A stretch of 64,000 bases of DNA, from the NCBI RefSeq assembly GCF_900116645.1, contig NZ_FPBO01000006.1, positions 228,656 to 292,655 on the forward strand, written 5' to 3'. Every line of letters starts with the position of its first letter. Within the stretch, counting starts at the first letter, position 1. Shown one piece after another: positions 32,757-43,480 of this stretch. The translations under genes and the position numbers were made by a program. Origin of the DNA: Pseudoduganella namucuonensis (GTDB lineage: Bacteria > Pseudomonadota > Gammaproteobacteria > Burkholderiales > Burkholderiaceae_D). The notes beneath the pieces are model-generated. The model worked only from the letters and a program-made list of their open reading frames with translations. It ran no database searches and was not told the DNA's origin.

Positions 32757-35700
32757 GCCGCGTCCTCCCCGTCCCCGGGGGCGATGGGCGTCAGGGTGAT
32801 CTGCCCGTCCAGCCAGTCCGCCAGCGGGCCATACAGCTCGCGCGAGCAGTCCGCCCATTCCGGTTCGGCCGCCAGCGCGGCGAAATCCGGCCACAGGCGC
32901 GCCAGGCACAGGTCCGTGTTCTCGCCGTCGCGGTTGAAATCGCCGTCGTAGACCGCGCGCGGGTCGCCCTCGCGCACCAGCGCCAGCGCGGTCTTGCAGG
33001 CGGTGGGCAGCGGCTTGTCCATGCCGTGGCGCCACAGCGCGACCACGGTGGCCAGCGCCGCGGCCGCGGCCTGGGGCTCCAGCGGCGCCATTTTCACCAC
33101 GGCGTCGCGCGCCACCAGATAGCCGGTGACGGGCTGGCCCTGCGCGGCGGCGGCCAGCTGGCGCAGCCACATGGCGATCAGCTTGTCGCCGCGCGGCCTG
33201 GGTTTCTCGCCCGGCTTGGCCTTGTCCGCCACCTTGGACGATATCTGCGCCAGCCACACGGTTTCCGTGCCGTTGCTGCGCAGCTGGTCCACCCAGTCCT
33301 CCAGCGGGATGCGCGCCTCGCCGGCGCCGAACGACAACAGCACCGGCAACTTGGGCGCGGGCAGCGGGTAGCGCGCGCGCAGGCGCAGCCATTCGGTGCG
33401 CACCGGCACCAGCGCGTCCACCAGCTTGCGCTGCTCGTGCTTGCCCACCAGGCCTATCGGCAGCAGGCCCTCGCGCTCCAGCCGCTCGGCGCGCTCGGTG
33501 AGGGTGGCGCGCACCTCGGAGACCGGCTCCGGTTCGCCGTCGTCTTCCAGCAGCTTGTCCTCCAGGCCGTAGCGCTCCAGCGCGTTCAGCGAGAACGGCT
33601 CCTCGTCCTCGCCCACCAGCACGGCCTCGGCGAACAGCACGCCCAGGCGCTGGCGGAAGAAGTAGCGCGCGGGCTGGCGCATGAAGCTGGCCAGGGTGTT
33701 CAGGCGCAGGCGGTAGTTCTGGTCCATTTCGAACGGCGGCAGTTCCTCCGGGGCGCCATCGGCGTCGCCGCCCGCGTCGGCGACGTCGCCCGCCCCATCG
33801 CCGCCCATGTGCGCCGCGCGCCATTCGCCGGCGTAGGTCGGCAGGCCGCCCTGCTCGAAGTAGCGGCGGCTGAAAGGCTGCAGCGCGTGCTCGGTGGTGC
33901 GCTTTTCAAGGTCGAGGCGCCAGCCGGCGCGCAAGTAGTCGATCAGTTGCGACACCAGCACCGACGGCGGCTGCTCGCTGTTGTCGCGCACGTTGCGGCC
34001 CACCCAGCTGATATACAGCTTGTCGCGCGCGGCCAGCACGGCCTCCAGCATCAGGTAGCGGTCGTCGTCGCGGCGCGAGCGGTCGCCGGGACGGCCCATG
34101 CCGGGCAGCGCCAGCAGGTCGAAGTCCGCCTTGCGCGCGCGGCGCGGGAAGTCGCCGTCGTTCATGCCCAGCAGGCAGACCACGCGGAACGGCACCGCGC
34201 GCATCGGCATCAGCGTGCAGAAGGTGACGCCGCCGGACACGAACTGGTGGTCTAGCGTGGGCTCGTCCAGCGCGCCCAGCCAGGACTCGCGCAGCACCGC
34301 CAGCGGCACGGCCTCGTCGAAGCCGGCGCTGTCGCAGGTGTCCAGCCAGCGGTTCAGGGTGTCGTTCAACAGCGCCAGCGTGAGGCGGTCGCCCTCCTCG
34401 CGCGCGTCGAAGAAGGCGGCCAGCAGCGCGCGCGCCTGCGCGCCCCACTCGGCCGGCGTGCGCGGCTGCGCCAGCAGGTCGCGCCAGGCCAGCAGCGCCT
34501 CCACCAGCTGCGCCAGCGAGCCGGCCAGCGCCGCGTCCAGGCCGCCCACCTCGCCATAGGATTCGATGCCGCCGAAGGCCACGTTGCCGCCGCAGGCGTA
34601 GCCCAGCAGCATGCGGCGCAGGCCGAAAATCCAGGCGTTCTGTTCCCCGGCCGGGGCCAGGTCCAGGCCGGCCCGGTGCTTCTTGTCCAGCCCCCAGCGC
34701 ACGCCCGAGCCCTCGGTCCACAGGCCCAGCGTCGGCAGGTCGTCCTCGGTCAGGCCGAAGCGGCGCGCCAGCGCGGGCACGTCCAGCAGGTCGCGCACCT
34801 CGCTCTGGCGGCAGCGCTGCTGCGGCAGGCGCAGCAGCCATTCCAGCGCCACCAGCAGCGGATTGACGCTGCGGTCGTTCACGTCGCCGATCTCGAACGG
34901 GATGTAGCGCGGGTCGCTGCGCTTGTGCTGGGCGAACACCGCGTGGATGGCGGCGCTGAAGACGTCGATGTCGGGCACCATCACCACCACGTCGCGCGGG
35001 CGCAGCGGATTCCCTGCATGCTGCGCGTCGGCGAACATCGCCAGCAGCTGGTCGTGCAGCACCTCGACCTCGCGCTGCACGCTGTGGGTGACGTGGAATT
35101 CGATGGAGCGGTCGCCGTCCGGCGGCGGCGTGTGCGGATGTTCGGACAGCGGCAGCAGGTCGCGCACGGCGGCCTGCATCTGGCCCAGCAGCGTGCCGCC
35201 GTCGCCCTCGCTGAACAGGTCCACGCGCAGCGGCGCGGCGCCATCGCCGCCGGAGGCCTCGGCCGCATCGTTCGCGGCCGCATCGAATTCGTCCAGCATG
35301 CGCACGAAGTCGCGGCCCTGGCGGCCCCAGCTCGCCAGCAGCGGATGGCTGTGCGCGTGCAGTTCCTCCAGCGGGATCTGCGCCAGGTCCCGGCCGTTGC
35401 GCAGCTGCTGGCGGCGGTGGGCGGAGCGCAGCAGGTCGCGCCCGTCGATGATGTCGCCCCAGTAGAACTGGCAGGGATTGGGCACCGCCAGCACCACCTG
35501 CGTGTAGCGCGCCAGCGACGCCAGCGCCTGCAGGGTCTGGTACGGCAGGGCCGACACGCCGAACAGCACGATGCGGCGCGGCAGGCGCCCCTGCGGCCGC
35601 TCGCCGCGCGCGGCGGCCTGCACGAATTCGGTGTGGACGGTGGCGCGTCCCAGGCCGCGCTCATCCTCCGGCACGCTGGCGATCACCTCGCGCCACAGCG

Positions 35701-36235
35701 CACCCTGCCACTTCTGGTCGTCCGGCAGCGGCGCGTGCTCGCCGCGCGCGGTGCGCAGCAGGTCGCGGCCGGCGGCCCAGTCCTCCAGCCAGTCGGCGCG
35801 GTACACCTGGTACTGGTCGAACAGGTCGGCCAGGCGCTCGGCCAGCTGCAGGCGGCGCTCGGGATCGCCGTCGCCGAGGAAGTGGCGCAGCGGCGCGAAC
35901 ACCTCGCCGGCCAGCAGCGCCGGCAGCAACCGCATCAGGCGCCAGGTCAGCGGCGCCTTGTCGAAGGCCGAGACGCGCGGCACGCGGTCGCGGCCCAGCA
36001 TGCCGCGGTAGGTCTCCCACAGGAAGCGCGCCGGCAGCGCCACGCGGGTCGCCGCGCACACGCCCAGTTCCTCCGCCAGCGCGATCTTGAGCCACTCGGC
36101 CACGCCGTTCGACTGCACCAGGAAGATGTCGGTCTCCAGCGGCGCCAGCGGATGCCCGCGCAGCCACTGGAACACGGCCGCGCGCAGCTGTTCCATCTGG
36201 TTGCCGTGCAGGATGAGTAAGCCGGGTGTGATCAT
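32753..36235 (-). CDS. recC: Exodeoxyribonuclease V subunit RecC
   Basis: This 1160-aa protein is the first gene of the recCBD operon. The N terminus is GLLILHGNQMEQL, followed by RecC-type features: IFLVQSNGVAEWLKIALAEELG, RRIVLFGVSALPYQTLQALASLARY, DVVVMVPDIDVF and FEIGDVNDRSVNPLLVALEWLL, and MRAVPFRVVCLLGMNDGDFPR. RecC holds the complex together and recognises Chi; its helicase- and nuclease-like domains are catalytically dead in the family. No ribosome-binding site stands out before ATG 36235. There is no ptrA homologue between recC and recB. Confidence 0.95.
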   Translation of the reverse strand: MITPGLLILHGNQMEQLRAAVFQWLRGHPLAPLETDIFLVQSNGVAEWLKIALAEELGVCAATRVALPARFLWETYRGMLGRDRVPRVSAFDKAPLTWRLMRLLPALLAGEVFAPLRHFLGDGDPERRLQLAERLADLFDQYQVYRADWLEDWAAGRDLLRTARGEHAPLPDDQKWQGALWREVIASVPEDERGLGRATVHTEFVQAAARGERPQGRLPRRIVLFGVSALPYQTLQALASLARYTQVVLAVPNPCQFYWGDIIDGRDLLRSAHRRQQLRNGRDLAQIPLEELHAHSHPLLASWGRQGRDFVRMLDEFDAAANDAAEASGGDGAAPLRVDLFSEGDGGTLLGQMQAAVRDLLPLSEHPHTPPPDGDRSIEFHVTHSVQREVEVLHDQLLAMFADAQHAGNPLRPRDVVVMVPDIDVFSAAIHAVFAQHKRSDPRYIPFEIGDVNDRSVNPLLVALEWLLRLPQQRCRQSEVRDLLDVPALARRFGLTEDDLPTLGLWTEGSGVRWGLDKKHRAGLDLAPAGEQNAWIFGLRRMLLGYACGGNVAFGGIESYGEVGGLDAALAGSLAQLVEALLAWRDLLAQPRTPAEWGAQARALLAAFFDAREEGDRLTLALLNDTLNRWLDTCDSAGFDEAVPLAVLRESWLGALDEPTLDHQFVSGGVTFCTLMPMRAVPFRVVCLLGMNDGDFPRRARKADFDLLALPGMGRPGDRSRRDDDRYLMLEAVLAARDKLYISWVGRNVRDNSEQPPSVLVSQLIDYLRAGWRLDLEKRTTEHALQPFSRRYFEQGGLPTYAGEWRAAHMGGDGAGDVADAGGDADGAPEELPPFEMDQNYRLRLNTLASFMRQPARYFFRQRLGVLFAEAVLVGEDEEPFSLNALERYGLEDKLLEDDGEPEPVSEVRATLTERAERLEREGLLPIGLVGKHEQRKLVDALVPVRTEWLRLRARYPLPAPKLPVLLSFGAGEARIPLEDWVDQLRSNGTETVWLAQISSKVADKAKPGEKPRPRGDKLIAMWLRQLAAAAQGQPVTGYLVARDAVVKMAPLEPQAAAAALATVVALWRHGMDKPLPTACKTALALVREGDPRAVYDGDFNRDGENTDLCLARLWPDFAALAAEPEWADCSRELYGPLADWLDGQITLTPIAPGDGEDAA

Positions 36236-36303
36236 GGTGTGTGCGTTGTGGGCCGAGCCGCCATTATCGTCGCAACCCGGCCCGCGCGGCTACACGCTTA
36301 TGG

Positions 36304-39300
36304 TCAGCCGGCCGCGTGCGCGTCCAGCTCATGGGCGATGTGGTCCTTCAGGTGGTCCAGCATGGGCTGCATGCGCGCCACGATGTGGCGGGCGCGCGCC
36401 GGGTCGGAGTCCGGCTTCAGGTGCTCCAGCGCCAAGCACAACTCGCCGAAGCGCATGGCGCCGACGGCGCGCGCGGAGGACTTGATGCGGTGCCCCAGCT
36501 CGGACAGCCGCGCCAGGTCGCCCTCGGCCAGCGCGTCGTTCACCTCCACCATGCCGTCGCGCGCGGAGTCCAGGAACATGACGGCGTACTTGCGCATCTT
36601 TTCCTGCCGGTTGCCGAAGGTCTGCGCCAGCGAATTGATGTCGAACATGTCCGCCGCGGCGATCGCCGCGTCCACGGCCTGCGCCGCGCCGTCGCCCTGC
36701 GCGGCGGTGGGCGCGGCGTTGGCGGCGTTGGGCGCGGGCCGGTGCCCGTCGCCGCCCCCGGCCTGGGCCGCCGGCGCGGCGCCGGCCTGCACGCCGGGAC
36801 TGGCCGGCGGCGCCGCCTCGACGCCGGCGGCGGCCGACACCATGGGACGCGCGTCCATGCGCGGCGGACGCCCGCCCTCGCCCGCGCGCTGGTTCATCCA
36901 GCGCGACAGCACGGTGAACAGCAGGTTGGGCGCGATCGGCTTGGTCACGAATTCGTCCATGCCGGCGGCGATGCAGCGGGCCTGGTCCTCGCGGCCCGCG
37001 TTGGCCGTCATCGCGATCACCAGCGTGCCGGCCAGCTTGGGATGCGACCGTATCAGGCGCGTGGCCTCGTAGCCGTCCATGACGGGCATCTGCACGTCCA
37101 TCAGCACGCAGTCGAACTTGTCCCGCAACAGCATGTCGATCGCCTCCTTGCCGTTGTTGGCGATGCTGACCGTGGCGCCCGCGTCCTCCAGCAGTTCCTG
37201 GCCCACCTGCTGGCTGAAGACGTTGTCCTCCACCAGCAGGATGGCGGCGCCCTTGATGGTCTCCATCACGTCCGCCTGCAGCGGCTTGCCGTGGCTTTGC
37301 GCGAGGAAGTTGGTGCCCTTGGCCAGGCGCGCGGTGAACCAGAAGGTGCTGCCCTGGCCCTCGACGCTGTCCACGCCCACGCCGCCGCCCATCAACTCGG
37401 CCAGCTGCTTGCTGATCACCAGGCCCAGGCCGGTGCCGCCGTACTTGCGCGTGGTCGAGGTGTCGCCCTGGTGGAAGGACTGGAACAGTTTCGTCATCTG
37501 GTCCCGGCTCATGCCGATGCCGCTGTCCTGCACCTCGAAGCGCACCACGGTGTGGGTGTCGCGGTCCTCGACCGGGCGGGCGCGGATGAAGATCTTGCCG
37601 TTTTCGGAGAACTTGATGGCGTTGCTGGTGAAGTTCAGCAGGATCTGTTCCAGCCGCAGCGGGTCGCCGCGCAGCTGGTGCGCCAGGCCGGGCCAGATCT
37701 CGAACGCCAGCTCCAGGTTCTTGCGCGCCGCGTTCTCGCCCAGCTGGTTGGCCACGTTGCCCAGCAGGGTCTCGAGCGCGAAGTCCAGCACCTCCAGCTC
37801 CAGCTTGCCGGCCTCGATCTTGGAGAAGTCCAGGATGTCGTTGATGATGCCCAGCAGGTGCTGGCCGGAGTGGAAGATCTTCTGCAGGTAGTCGCGCTGC
37901 TTGGGATTGGTGACCGACTTGATGGCCAGGTGCGCCATGCCGATGATGCTGTTCATCGGCGTGCGGATCTCGTGGCTCATATTGGACAGGAAGTCGCTCT
38001 TGGCCTGGTTGGCCGCCTGCGCCTGTTCCTTCAGGTTGTGCAGCTCCGTGATGTCGGTGGCCAGCGCGATCACCGCCGCCACCTCGCTGTCGATGCGCAC
38101 CGGCGCCTTCACCGCCCACAGGTGTTGCACCTCGCCGTGCCGGTCCACGTAGCGCTCCTCGCCGGCGCGTTTCAGGCCGTCGGCGAACACCAGGCGCTCC
38201 TCGGCCCAGGCGGCGTCCGCCTCGCCGGCTGGCATCAGTTCGCGGTCCATCTTGCCGATGATCTGGTGCACCGGGCGGCCCATCACCTCGGCCATCTTGG
38301 CGTTGACGTAGATGTAGCGGCGGTTCTGGTCCTTCATGAAGACGCGCGCGTCGATGTTGTTCAACACGCTGTCGAGCAGCTGGCGCTGCTCGACAGCGCT
38401 GCGGCGCGAGAAGTACAAGGTCAGCAGGTAGCCGTAGATCAGCATGGTGCCGATGAAACCGGTGCCCAGCGCGATCCACGGGAAATACGGGTCCAGGCCG
38501 TTGTGCAGGTCGGACTTCTTGACGCGGAACAGCGCCTTCCACAGCGTGCCGTTGAAGTCGATCGGCAGCACCGTCTCCAGGTAGTCCTCGGGATGCTCCG
38601 GCGCGGCCGGCGCGGCCTCGATCGAGCCGTTGTCGTTGTACAGCAGGCGGTCGGTCTTCTCGATGGTCAGGCGGCGCTTTTCCACGTCGGTCGAACTGTC
38701 CGCGTACAGGATCATGTGCACCTGGCGGATCGCCATCTCGTCGATGGCGCCCTGCACCAGCTTGGCCACCGAGAAGCCGATGCCGACCGAGCCCACATAG
38801 GCGGCGCGGCGGCTGGCCACGTCGTTGACCGGCATGCCGCGCTTGTAGACCGGCAGGCGCATGCCCAGGCCGATGTGCGGCACCGGCTTCTTCACCACCA
38901 CCGGCTGGCCGGAGGCGCTGACCTGGCCGGTGTCGCGCGACAGGTCCATGGCGCGCGCGATGGCCGGATTGGCGCCGATGTCCACGCCAAAGCGCTCCAT
39001 CACCATTTCCATCGGCTCGATGTAGAGCATCACATTGTATTTCTCGCGCCGGCCCGGCGGCTTGATGTCGAAGTTGGGATAGCCGCCCGGATGCAGGCTG
39101 CGGTCGTTGCGCACGCCGGCCACGAAGGCGTCGCGGTCGGCGTCGGCGACCGGCACCACGTAATTGAGCGCCTCGATGGCGGGGAAGTGCTGCGGCAGGT
39201 TCAGCGCCGCCACGTATTGATGGAATTGCAAGCGGTCCAGCGAGTCGCTGGTCTGGAACAGGGCCACCAGGCCGCGCACCACGTCCGAATACGACTTCAC

Positions 39301-39489
39301 GCGGGCCGAGATGCTGTACTGCGTGCTGCGCGCCAGGTTGTCGAAACGCTGGCGGTCGTCCTCTTCCACCACCCGCGCGGCGTTGGCATACAACACCATG
39401 CCGACGGCCACGGCCAGCGACATACCTATGCCCCACAGCAAGGTACGTATATTCATCAGGCTTTTGAGCAATGCACTCAATTTACGCAT
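36304..39489 (-). CDS. CHASE-PAS hybrid histidine kinase with receiver and Hpt domains
   Basis: This 1061-aa membrane kinase has a first helix at about 15-36, an extracellular CHASE-type domain to about 335 (ALNYVVPVADADRDAFVAGVRN, YNVMLYIEPMEMVMERFG), and a second helix at about 345-365. These are followed by PAS (about 375-490), HisKA with His in SNMSHEIRTPMNS (about 505), HATPase (DSGIGMSRDQM, GGTGLGLVISKQLAELMGG), a receiver with Asp in CVLMDVQMPVMDGYEA (about 795), and a C-terminal Hpt with His in ELGHRIKSSARAVGA (about 1000). It can run a complete internal phosphorelay. The output regulator is not adjacent. The gene is divergent from the metallohydrolase gene, with about 158 nt between. 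Confidence 0.93.
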   Translation of the reverse strand: MRKLSALLKSLMNIRTLLWGIGMSLAVAVGMVLYANAARVVEEDDRQRFDNLARSTQYSISARVKSYSDVVRGLVALFQTSDSLDRLQFHQYVAALNLPQHFPAIEALNYVVPVADADRDAFVAGVRNDRSLHPGGYPNFDIKPPGRREKYNVMLYIEPMEMVMERFGVDIGANPAIARAMDLSRDTGQVSASGQPVVVKKPVPHIGLGMRLPVYKRGMPVNDVASRRAAYVGSVGIGFSVAKLVQGAIDEMAIRQVHMILYADSSTDVEKRRLTIEKTDRLLYNDNGSIEAAPAAPEHPEDYLETVLPIDFNGTLWKALFRVKKSDLHNGLDPYFPWIALGTGFIGTMLIYGYLLTLYFSRRSAVEQRQLLDSVLNNIDARVFMKDQNRRYIYVNAKMAEVMGRPVHQIIGKMDRELMPAGEADAAWAEERLVFADGLKRAGEERYVDRHGEVQHLWAVKAPVRIDSEVAAVIALATDITELHNLKEQAQAANQAKSDFLSNMSHEIRTPMNSIIGMAHLAIKSVTNPKQRDYLQKIFHSGQHLLGIINDILDFSKIEAGKLELEVLDFALETLLGNVANQLGENAARKNLELAFEIWPGLAHQLRGDPLRLEQILLNFTSNAIKFSENGKIFIRARPVEDRDTHTVVRFEVQDSGIGMSRDQMTKLFQSFHQGDTSTTRKYGGTGLGLVISKQLAELMGGGVGVDSVEGQGSTFWFTARLAKGTNFLAQSHGKPLQADVMETIKGAAILLVEDNVFSQQVGQELLEDAGATVSIANNGKEAIDMLLRDKFDCVLMDVQMPVMDGYEATRLIRSHPKLAGTLVIAMTANAGREDQARCIAAGMDEFVTKPIAPNLLFTVLSRWMNQRAGEGGRPPRMDARPMVSAAAGVEAAPPASPGVQAGAAPAAQAGGGDGHRPAPNAANAAPTAAQGDGAAQAVDAAIAAADMFDINSLAQTFGNRQEKMRKYAVMFLDSARDGMVEVNDALAEGDLARLSELGHRIKSSARAVGAMRFGELCLALEHLKPDSDPARARHIVARMQPMLDHLKDHIAHELDAHAAG

Positions 39490-39647
39490 CGGCTATCACT
39501 TCATGCCAAAAATAGTTTTTGCATTGCAGCAGCATACTATTAAAAACCGTTTCCACACCAGAATAAACATCCCGAACCTGTCCAGAACAACACCACGCGG
39601 AACCTATCTTCGCCCCGCTCCTCTAATTGCAGAGCAGGGAGGCGATC

Positions 39648-41270
39648 ATGAAAACACCATCCGCAAGGGCATTCGCCATGTTAACCGCTGGCGTCGTCTG
39701 CTGGGGGTCGCACGGCACTATAATGTGCGCCCCTTCGCAACAGCGCGACCACCACGAGTTCGAAGCCGCGCTGGAGGCGCCGTACCGGCTGGACACGGGC
39801 GGCGCGCCGGCGCGGGTCACGCTGCGCTTCAGCCAGCCGGGCGGCGAAGCGGCGGTGCGCTGGCGGCTTGAACTGGTGGACCCGGCGGGACGGGTGCTGC
39901 GCCGCTGGCGCGGCCGCGCGGCGCTGCGCGACGGCGCCGCCAGCGTGACCGTGCCGGTGAGCGCCCCGTCGGTGGCCGCGGCCGGGGCGCCCGGCCCCCA
40001 CCGCTTGCGGATTCGGGCCGAGCCCATGGACGCGCGCGGCCGGACGCGCGGCGCCGAAGCCGTCGCGCAACATTGGGACGTCGCCCTCGCGCCGCCGGCG
40101 CGGCTGGCGATGCCGCCGGCCGGCGCGGCCGCCGCGGCCGCCCAGGCCCTGCCCTACACGGTCTATTACGGCAACCTGCACAGCCAGACCAGCCACAGCG
40201 ACGGCGGCGGCGCCCTGGACCACTGCGAGGGCGCCCAGGCGCCGCAAAGCGCCCCCTTCGGACCGGACGACGCCTACGAATACGCGCGCGTGCACGGCCT
40301 GGACTTCCTGTTGACGTCCGAACACAACCACATGTACGACGGCTCCGAAGGCACGGAGCCGGCCGCCGATCCCGCGCGCGCCAAGGCGCTGTACCAGTCC
40401 GGCCTGTCGGCGGCGGCGGCCTACTCGGCGGCGCACCCGGGCTTCCTGGCCCTGTACGGCATGGAATGGGGCGTGATCAGCAACGGCGGCCACCTCAACA
40501 TCCTGAACAGCAACGAACTGCTGGGCTGGGAGCGCAACGGCGCCGGCGAGCTGCTGGCCGACACGCACACCGCCAAGGGCGGCTACGCCGCCCTGTACAC
40601 GCTGATGCGCCAGCGCGGCTGGCTGGGCCAGTTCAACCATCCCAAGCAAAGCCAGTTCAAGGTGCGCGGCAAGGCCCTGGGCTACAGCGAGGCCGGCGAC
40701 GAGGCCATGGCCCTGTGCGAGGTGATGAACACCTCCGCCTTCTCCACCAACACCACGGAGACCGAGGGCTTCCGCAGCAACTACGAGGACAGCTGCGTGC
40801 GCCTGCTGGAGGCCGGCTACCACCTGGCCTTCGCCAGCAACCAGGACAACCATTGCGCGAACTGGGGCATGTCCTACACCAACCGCACCGGGGTGCTGAT
40901 ACCGGAGGGCGAGGCGCTGACCATGGGTAGCTTCCTGCAAGCGATCCGGGCGCGCCGCGTGTTCGCCACCATGGACAAGCAGGCGCGGCTGATACTGACG
41001 GCGAACGGGCGCCTGATGGGCGAGCGCTTCGACAACAGCGGACCGCTGACCCTGGAGGTGCGCCACCTGAACACGGCCGGCGTGGGCGCCAGCGCGCTCA
41101 GCATCGTGGCCGGGGTTCCCGGCAAGCCGGGCTCTTCCGCGCCGCTGCCGGGCGCCGCGGCGGTCACCACCATCACGCCCGAACCGGGCGAGCATTTCTA
41201 TTACGCGCGGCTCACGCAGGAGGACGGCAAGCTGCTGTGGTCCGCGCCGGTCTGGGTGCGGCAGCGCTGA
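39648..41270 (+). CDS. PHP-like / CehA-type metallohydrolase, probably secreted
   Basis: This is a 540-aa protein from ATG 39648, with GGAGG 5 nt upstream. The hydrophobic N terminus (MKTPSARAFAMLTAGVV) is consistent with export. Residues of the metal-binding PHP-type core are visible: YYGNLHSQTSHSDGGG, DFLLTSEHNHMYDG, GMEWG, GQFNHPKQ and AFASNQDNHCANWG. These suggest a multi-metal phosphoesterase or related hydrolase. A C-terminal beta-rich domain follows. Related proteins (CehA/McbA, DUF3604-like) include carbamate and aryl-ester hydrolases, but the substrate here cannot be inferred. Confidence 0.72.
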   Translation: MKTPSARAFAMLTAGVVCWGSHGTIMCAPSQQRDHHEFEAALEAPYRLDTGGAPARVTLRFSQPGGEAAVRWRLELVDPAGRVLRRWRGRAALRDGAASVTVPVSAPSVAAAGAPGPHRLRIRAEPMDARGRTRGAEAVAQHWDVALAPPARLAMPPAGAAAAAAQALPYTVYYGNLHSQTSHSDGGGALDHCEGAQAPQSAPFGPDDAYEYARVHGLDFLLTSEHNHMYDGSEGTEPAADPARAKALYQSGLSAAAAYSAAHPGFLALYGMEWGVISNGGHLNILNSNELLGWERNGAGELLADTHTAKGGYAALYTLMRQRGWLGQFNHPKQSQFKVRGKALGYSEAGDEAMALCEVMNTSAFSTNTTETEGFRSNYEDSCVRLLEAGYHLAFASNQDNHCANWGMSYTNRTGVLIPEGEALTMGSFLQAIRARRVFATMDKQARLILTANGRLMGERFDNSGPLTLEVRHLNTAGVGASALSIVAGVPGKPGSSAPLPGAAAVTTITPEPGEHFYYARLTQEDGKLLWSAPVWVRQR

Positions 41271-41339
41271 GGGGTGGCACGGGTGGCGATATGCGGATAG
41301 ACTGCCTCATCACCAAGGCGGCGCCCACCGGAGACCTGC

Positions 41340-43427
41340 ATGACCGAACACCCCCTGAACGAGCCCAAGCTTGATTCCGACCTGGATCCCCACGCCGATC
41401 CCCACCTGTGGCTGGAAGACGTCGAGGGCGACGCCCAGCTCGACTGGGTGCGGCGCCAGAACGCCGTCGCCACCGAGGAACTGCAAAGCCTGCCGCAATT
41501 CCCCGTGCTGCACGGGCGCCTGAAAACCATCCTCAACTCGCAGGAGCGCATCCCCTACGTCACCCTGCACGAGGGCCATTACTACAACTTCTGGCGCGAC
41601 GCCGAGCATGTGCGCGGCGTCTGGCGGCGCACCACGCCCGAGCAGTACCGCCGCGCCGAGCCGGAATGGGAAACCATCATCAGCCTGGACCGGCTGGCCG
41701 ACGACGAGGACGAGAACTGGGTCTGGGGCGGCGCCTCCTTCCTGCACCAAAGCGAGCGCTGCCTGATTTCGCTGTCGCGCGGGGGCGGCGACGCCCACGT
41801 GTTGCGCGAATTCGACCTGGCCACCGGCGGCTTCGTCGCCGACGGCTTCATCCTGCCCGAGGCCAAGGGCAGCGCCTCCTGGATAGACCGCGACACCGTG
41901 TTCGTCTGCACCGATTTCGGCGCCGGCACCCTGACCAGCTCGGGCTACCCGCGCGTGGTGAAGGAGTGGCGGCGCGGCACGCCGCTGGACCACGCGCTGA
42001 CCCTGTACGAGGCGCTGCCGGACGACCTGAGCGTGGGCGCCGGCAAGGATTTCGCGCCGGGCTGCGAATTCGAGTTCATCTGGCGCTCGATGAGCTTTTA
42101 CACCAACGAGCTCTACCTGCGCGACGGCGCCACGCTGACCAAGGTCGACAAGCCGGACGACGCCACCGCCTACACGGTGCGCGACCAGCTCATCATCGAC
42201 CTGCGCTCCGAGTGGACCACGGGCGGGCGCAGCTACCCGCAGGGCGCGCTGCTGGCCACGGACTTCCGCCGCTTCCTGGCGGGCGAACGCGACTTCGCAG
42301 TGCTGTTCGAACCGACCGCGGCCACGTCGCTGGACGGCGTCAGCGTGACGCGCTCGGCCATCCTGCTCAACGTGCTGGACAACGTGAAGAACCGCGTCAT
42401 CGAACTGACCTTGGACGACGGCGAGTGGCATCGCCGCCCGGTGGCCGCGCCCGCCTTCGGCTCGCTGGAGGCGGACGCGCTGGACTCCATCGACAGCGAC
42501 GAGTACATGCTGTCGGTGACCGACTTCCTGACGCCGACCACGCTGTGCCTGTGCCGCGTGGGCAGCGACGAGCGCGTCGTCCTGAAATCGCTGCCGGCCT
42601 ATTTCGACGCCGCGCCCTACCGGGTGCTGCAATACGAGGCGGCCTCGCGCGACGGCACGCCGGTGCCCTACTTCGTCGTCATGCGCGACGGCGCACCGGA
42701 CGGCGCGCTGCCCGGCGACCGCCCCGCCAACCCGGCGCCCGCGCTGCTGTACGGCTACGGCGGCTTCGAGGTGTCGCTGAAGCCGTATTACAGCGGCGCC
42801 ACCGGCGCCGCGTGGCTGGAGCAAGGCGGCATCTACGTGCTGGCCAACATCCGCGGCGGCGGCGAGTTCGGGCCGCGCTGGCACCAGGCCGCGCTCAAGC
42901 GGCACCGCCAGCGCGCCTACGACGACTTCATCGCCGTGGCGGAGGACGTCATCACGCGCGGCCTGAGCAGCCCGCGCCACCTGGGCATCATGGGCGGCAG
43001 CAACGGCGGCCTGCTGGTGGGCGCCGTCATGACGCAGCGGCCGGACCTGTTCAACGCCGTGGTCTGCCAGGTGCCGCTGCTGGACATGCGGCGCTACCAC
43101 CAGTTGCTGGCGGGCGCCTCCTGGATGGGCGAATACGGCGACCCGGACGATCCCGAGCAATGGGCCTACATCGCCCGCTACTCGCCCTACCACAACGTGG
43201 CGGCGGACCGGCGCTACCCGCGCGTGCTGTTCACCACCTCCACCCGCGACGACCGGGTCCACCCCGGCCACGCCCGCAAGATGGCGGCGCTGATGATGGA
43301 ACAGGGCCACGACGTGCTGTACTGGGAAAACACCGAGGGCGGCCACGCCGGCGCCGCCAACAACGACCAGCAGGCGCTCATGTGGGCGCTGACCTACGCC
43401 TTCCTGCTCAAGCAGCTGGCCGCCTGA
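41340..43427 (+). CDS. Prolyl oligopeptidase family serine peptidase (S9A)
   Basis: This 695-aa protein has an N-terminal beta-propeller region opening with DPHLWLEDVEGDAQLDWVR and a C-terminal alpha/beta hydrolase. The catalytic triad is Ser in IMGGSNGGLLVG (about residue 554), Asp in STRDDRVHPGHARKM (about 637) and His in EGGHAGAANNDQQ (about 668). No signal peptide is seen, so it is probably cytoplasmic. It would cleave short proline-containing peptides, although S9A members vary in specificity. GGAGA lies 6 nt before ATG. It does not form an obvious operon with its neighbours. Confidence 0.92.
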   Translation: MTEHPLNEPKLDSDLDPHADPHLWLEDVEGDAQLDWVRRQNAVATEELQSLPQFPVLHGRLKTILNSQERIPYVTLHEGHYYNFWRDAEHVRGVWRRTTPEQYRRAEPEWETIISLDRLADDEDENWVWGGASFLHQSERCLISLSRGGGDAHVLREFDLATGGFVADGFILPEAKGSASWIDRDTVFVCTDFGAGTLTSSGYPRVVKEWRRGTPLDHALTLYEALPDDLSVGAGKDFAPGCEFEFIWRSMSFYTNELYLRDGATLTKVDKPDDATAYTVRDQLIIDLRSEWTTGGRSYPQGALLATDFRRFLAGERDFAVLFEPTAATSLDGVSVTRSAILLNVLDNVKNRVIELTLDDGEWHRRPVAAPAFGSLEADALDSIDSDEYMLSVTDFLTPTTLCLCRVGSDERVVLKSLPAYFDAAPYRVLQYEAASRDGTPVPYFVVMRDGAPDGALPGDRPANPAPALLYGYGGFEVSLKPYYSGATGAAWLEQGGIYVLANIRGGGEFGPRWHQAALKRHRQRAYDDFIAVAEDVITRGLSSPRHLGIMGGSNGGLLVGAVMTQRPDLFNAVVCQVPLLDMRRYHQLLAGASWMGEYGDPDDPEQWAYIARYSPYHNVAADRRYPRVLFTTSTRDDRVHPGHARKMAALMMEQGHDVLYWENTEGGHAGAANNDQQALMWALTYAFLLKQLAA

Positions 43428-43480
43428 CGCGCCGGCCGCGGCGCGCGGACTCCCGGGCGGCGTCGCGGCGGAAATAATAT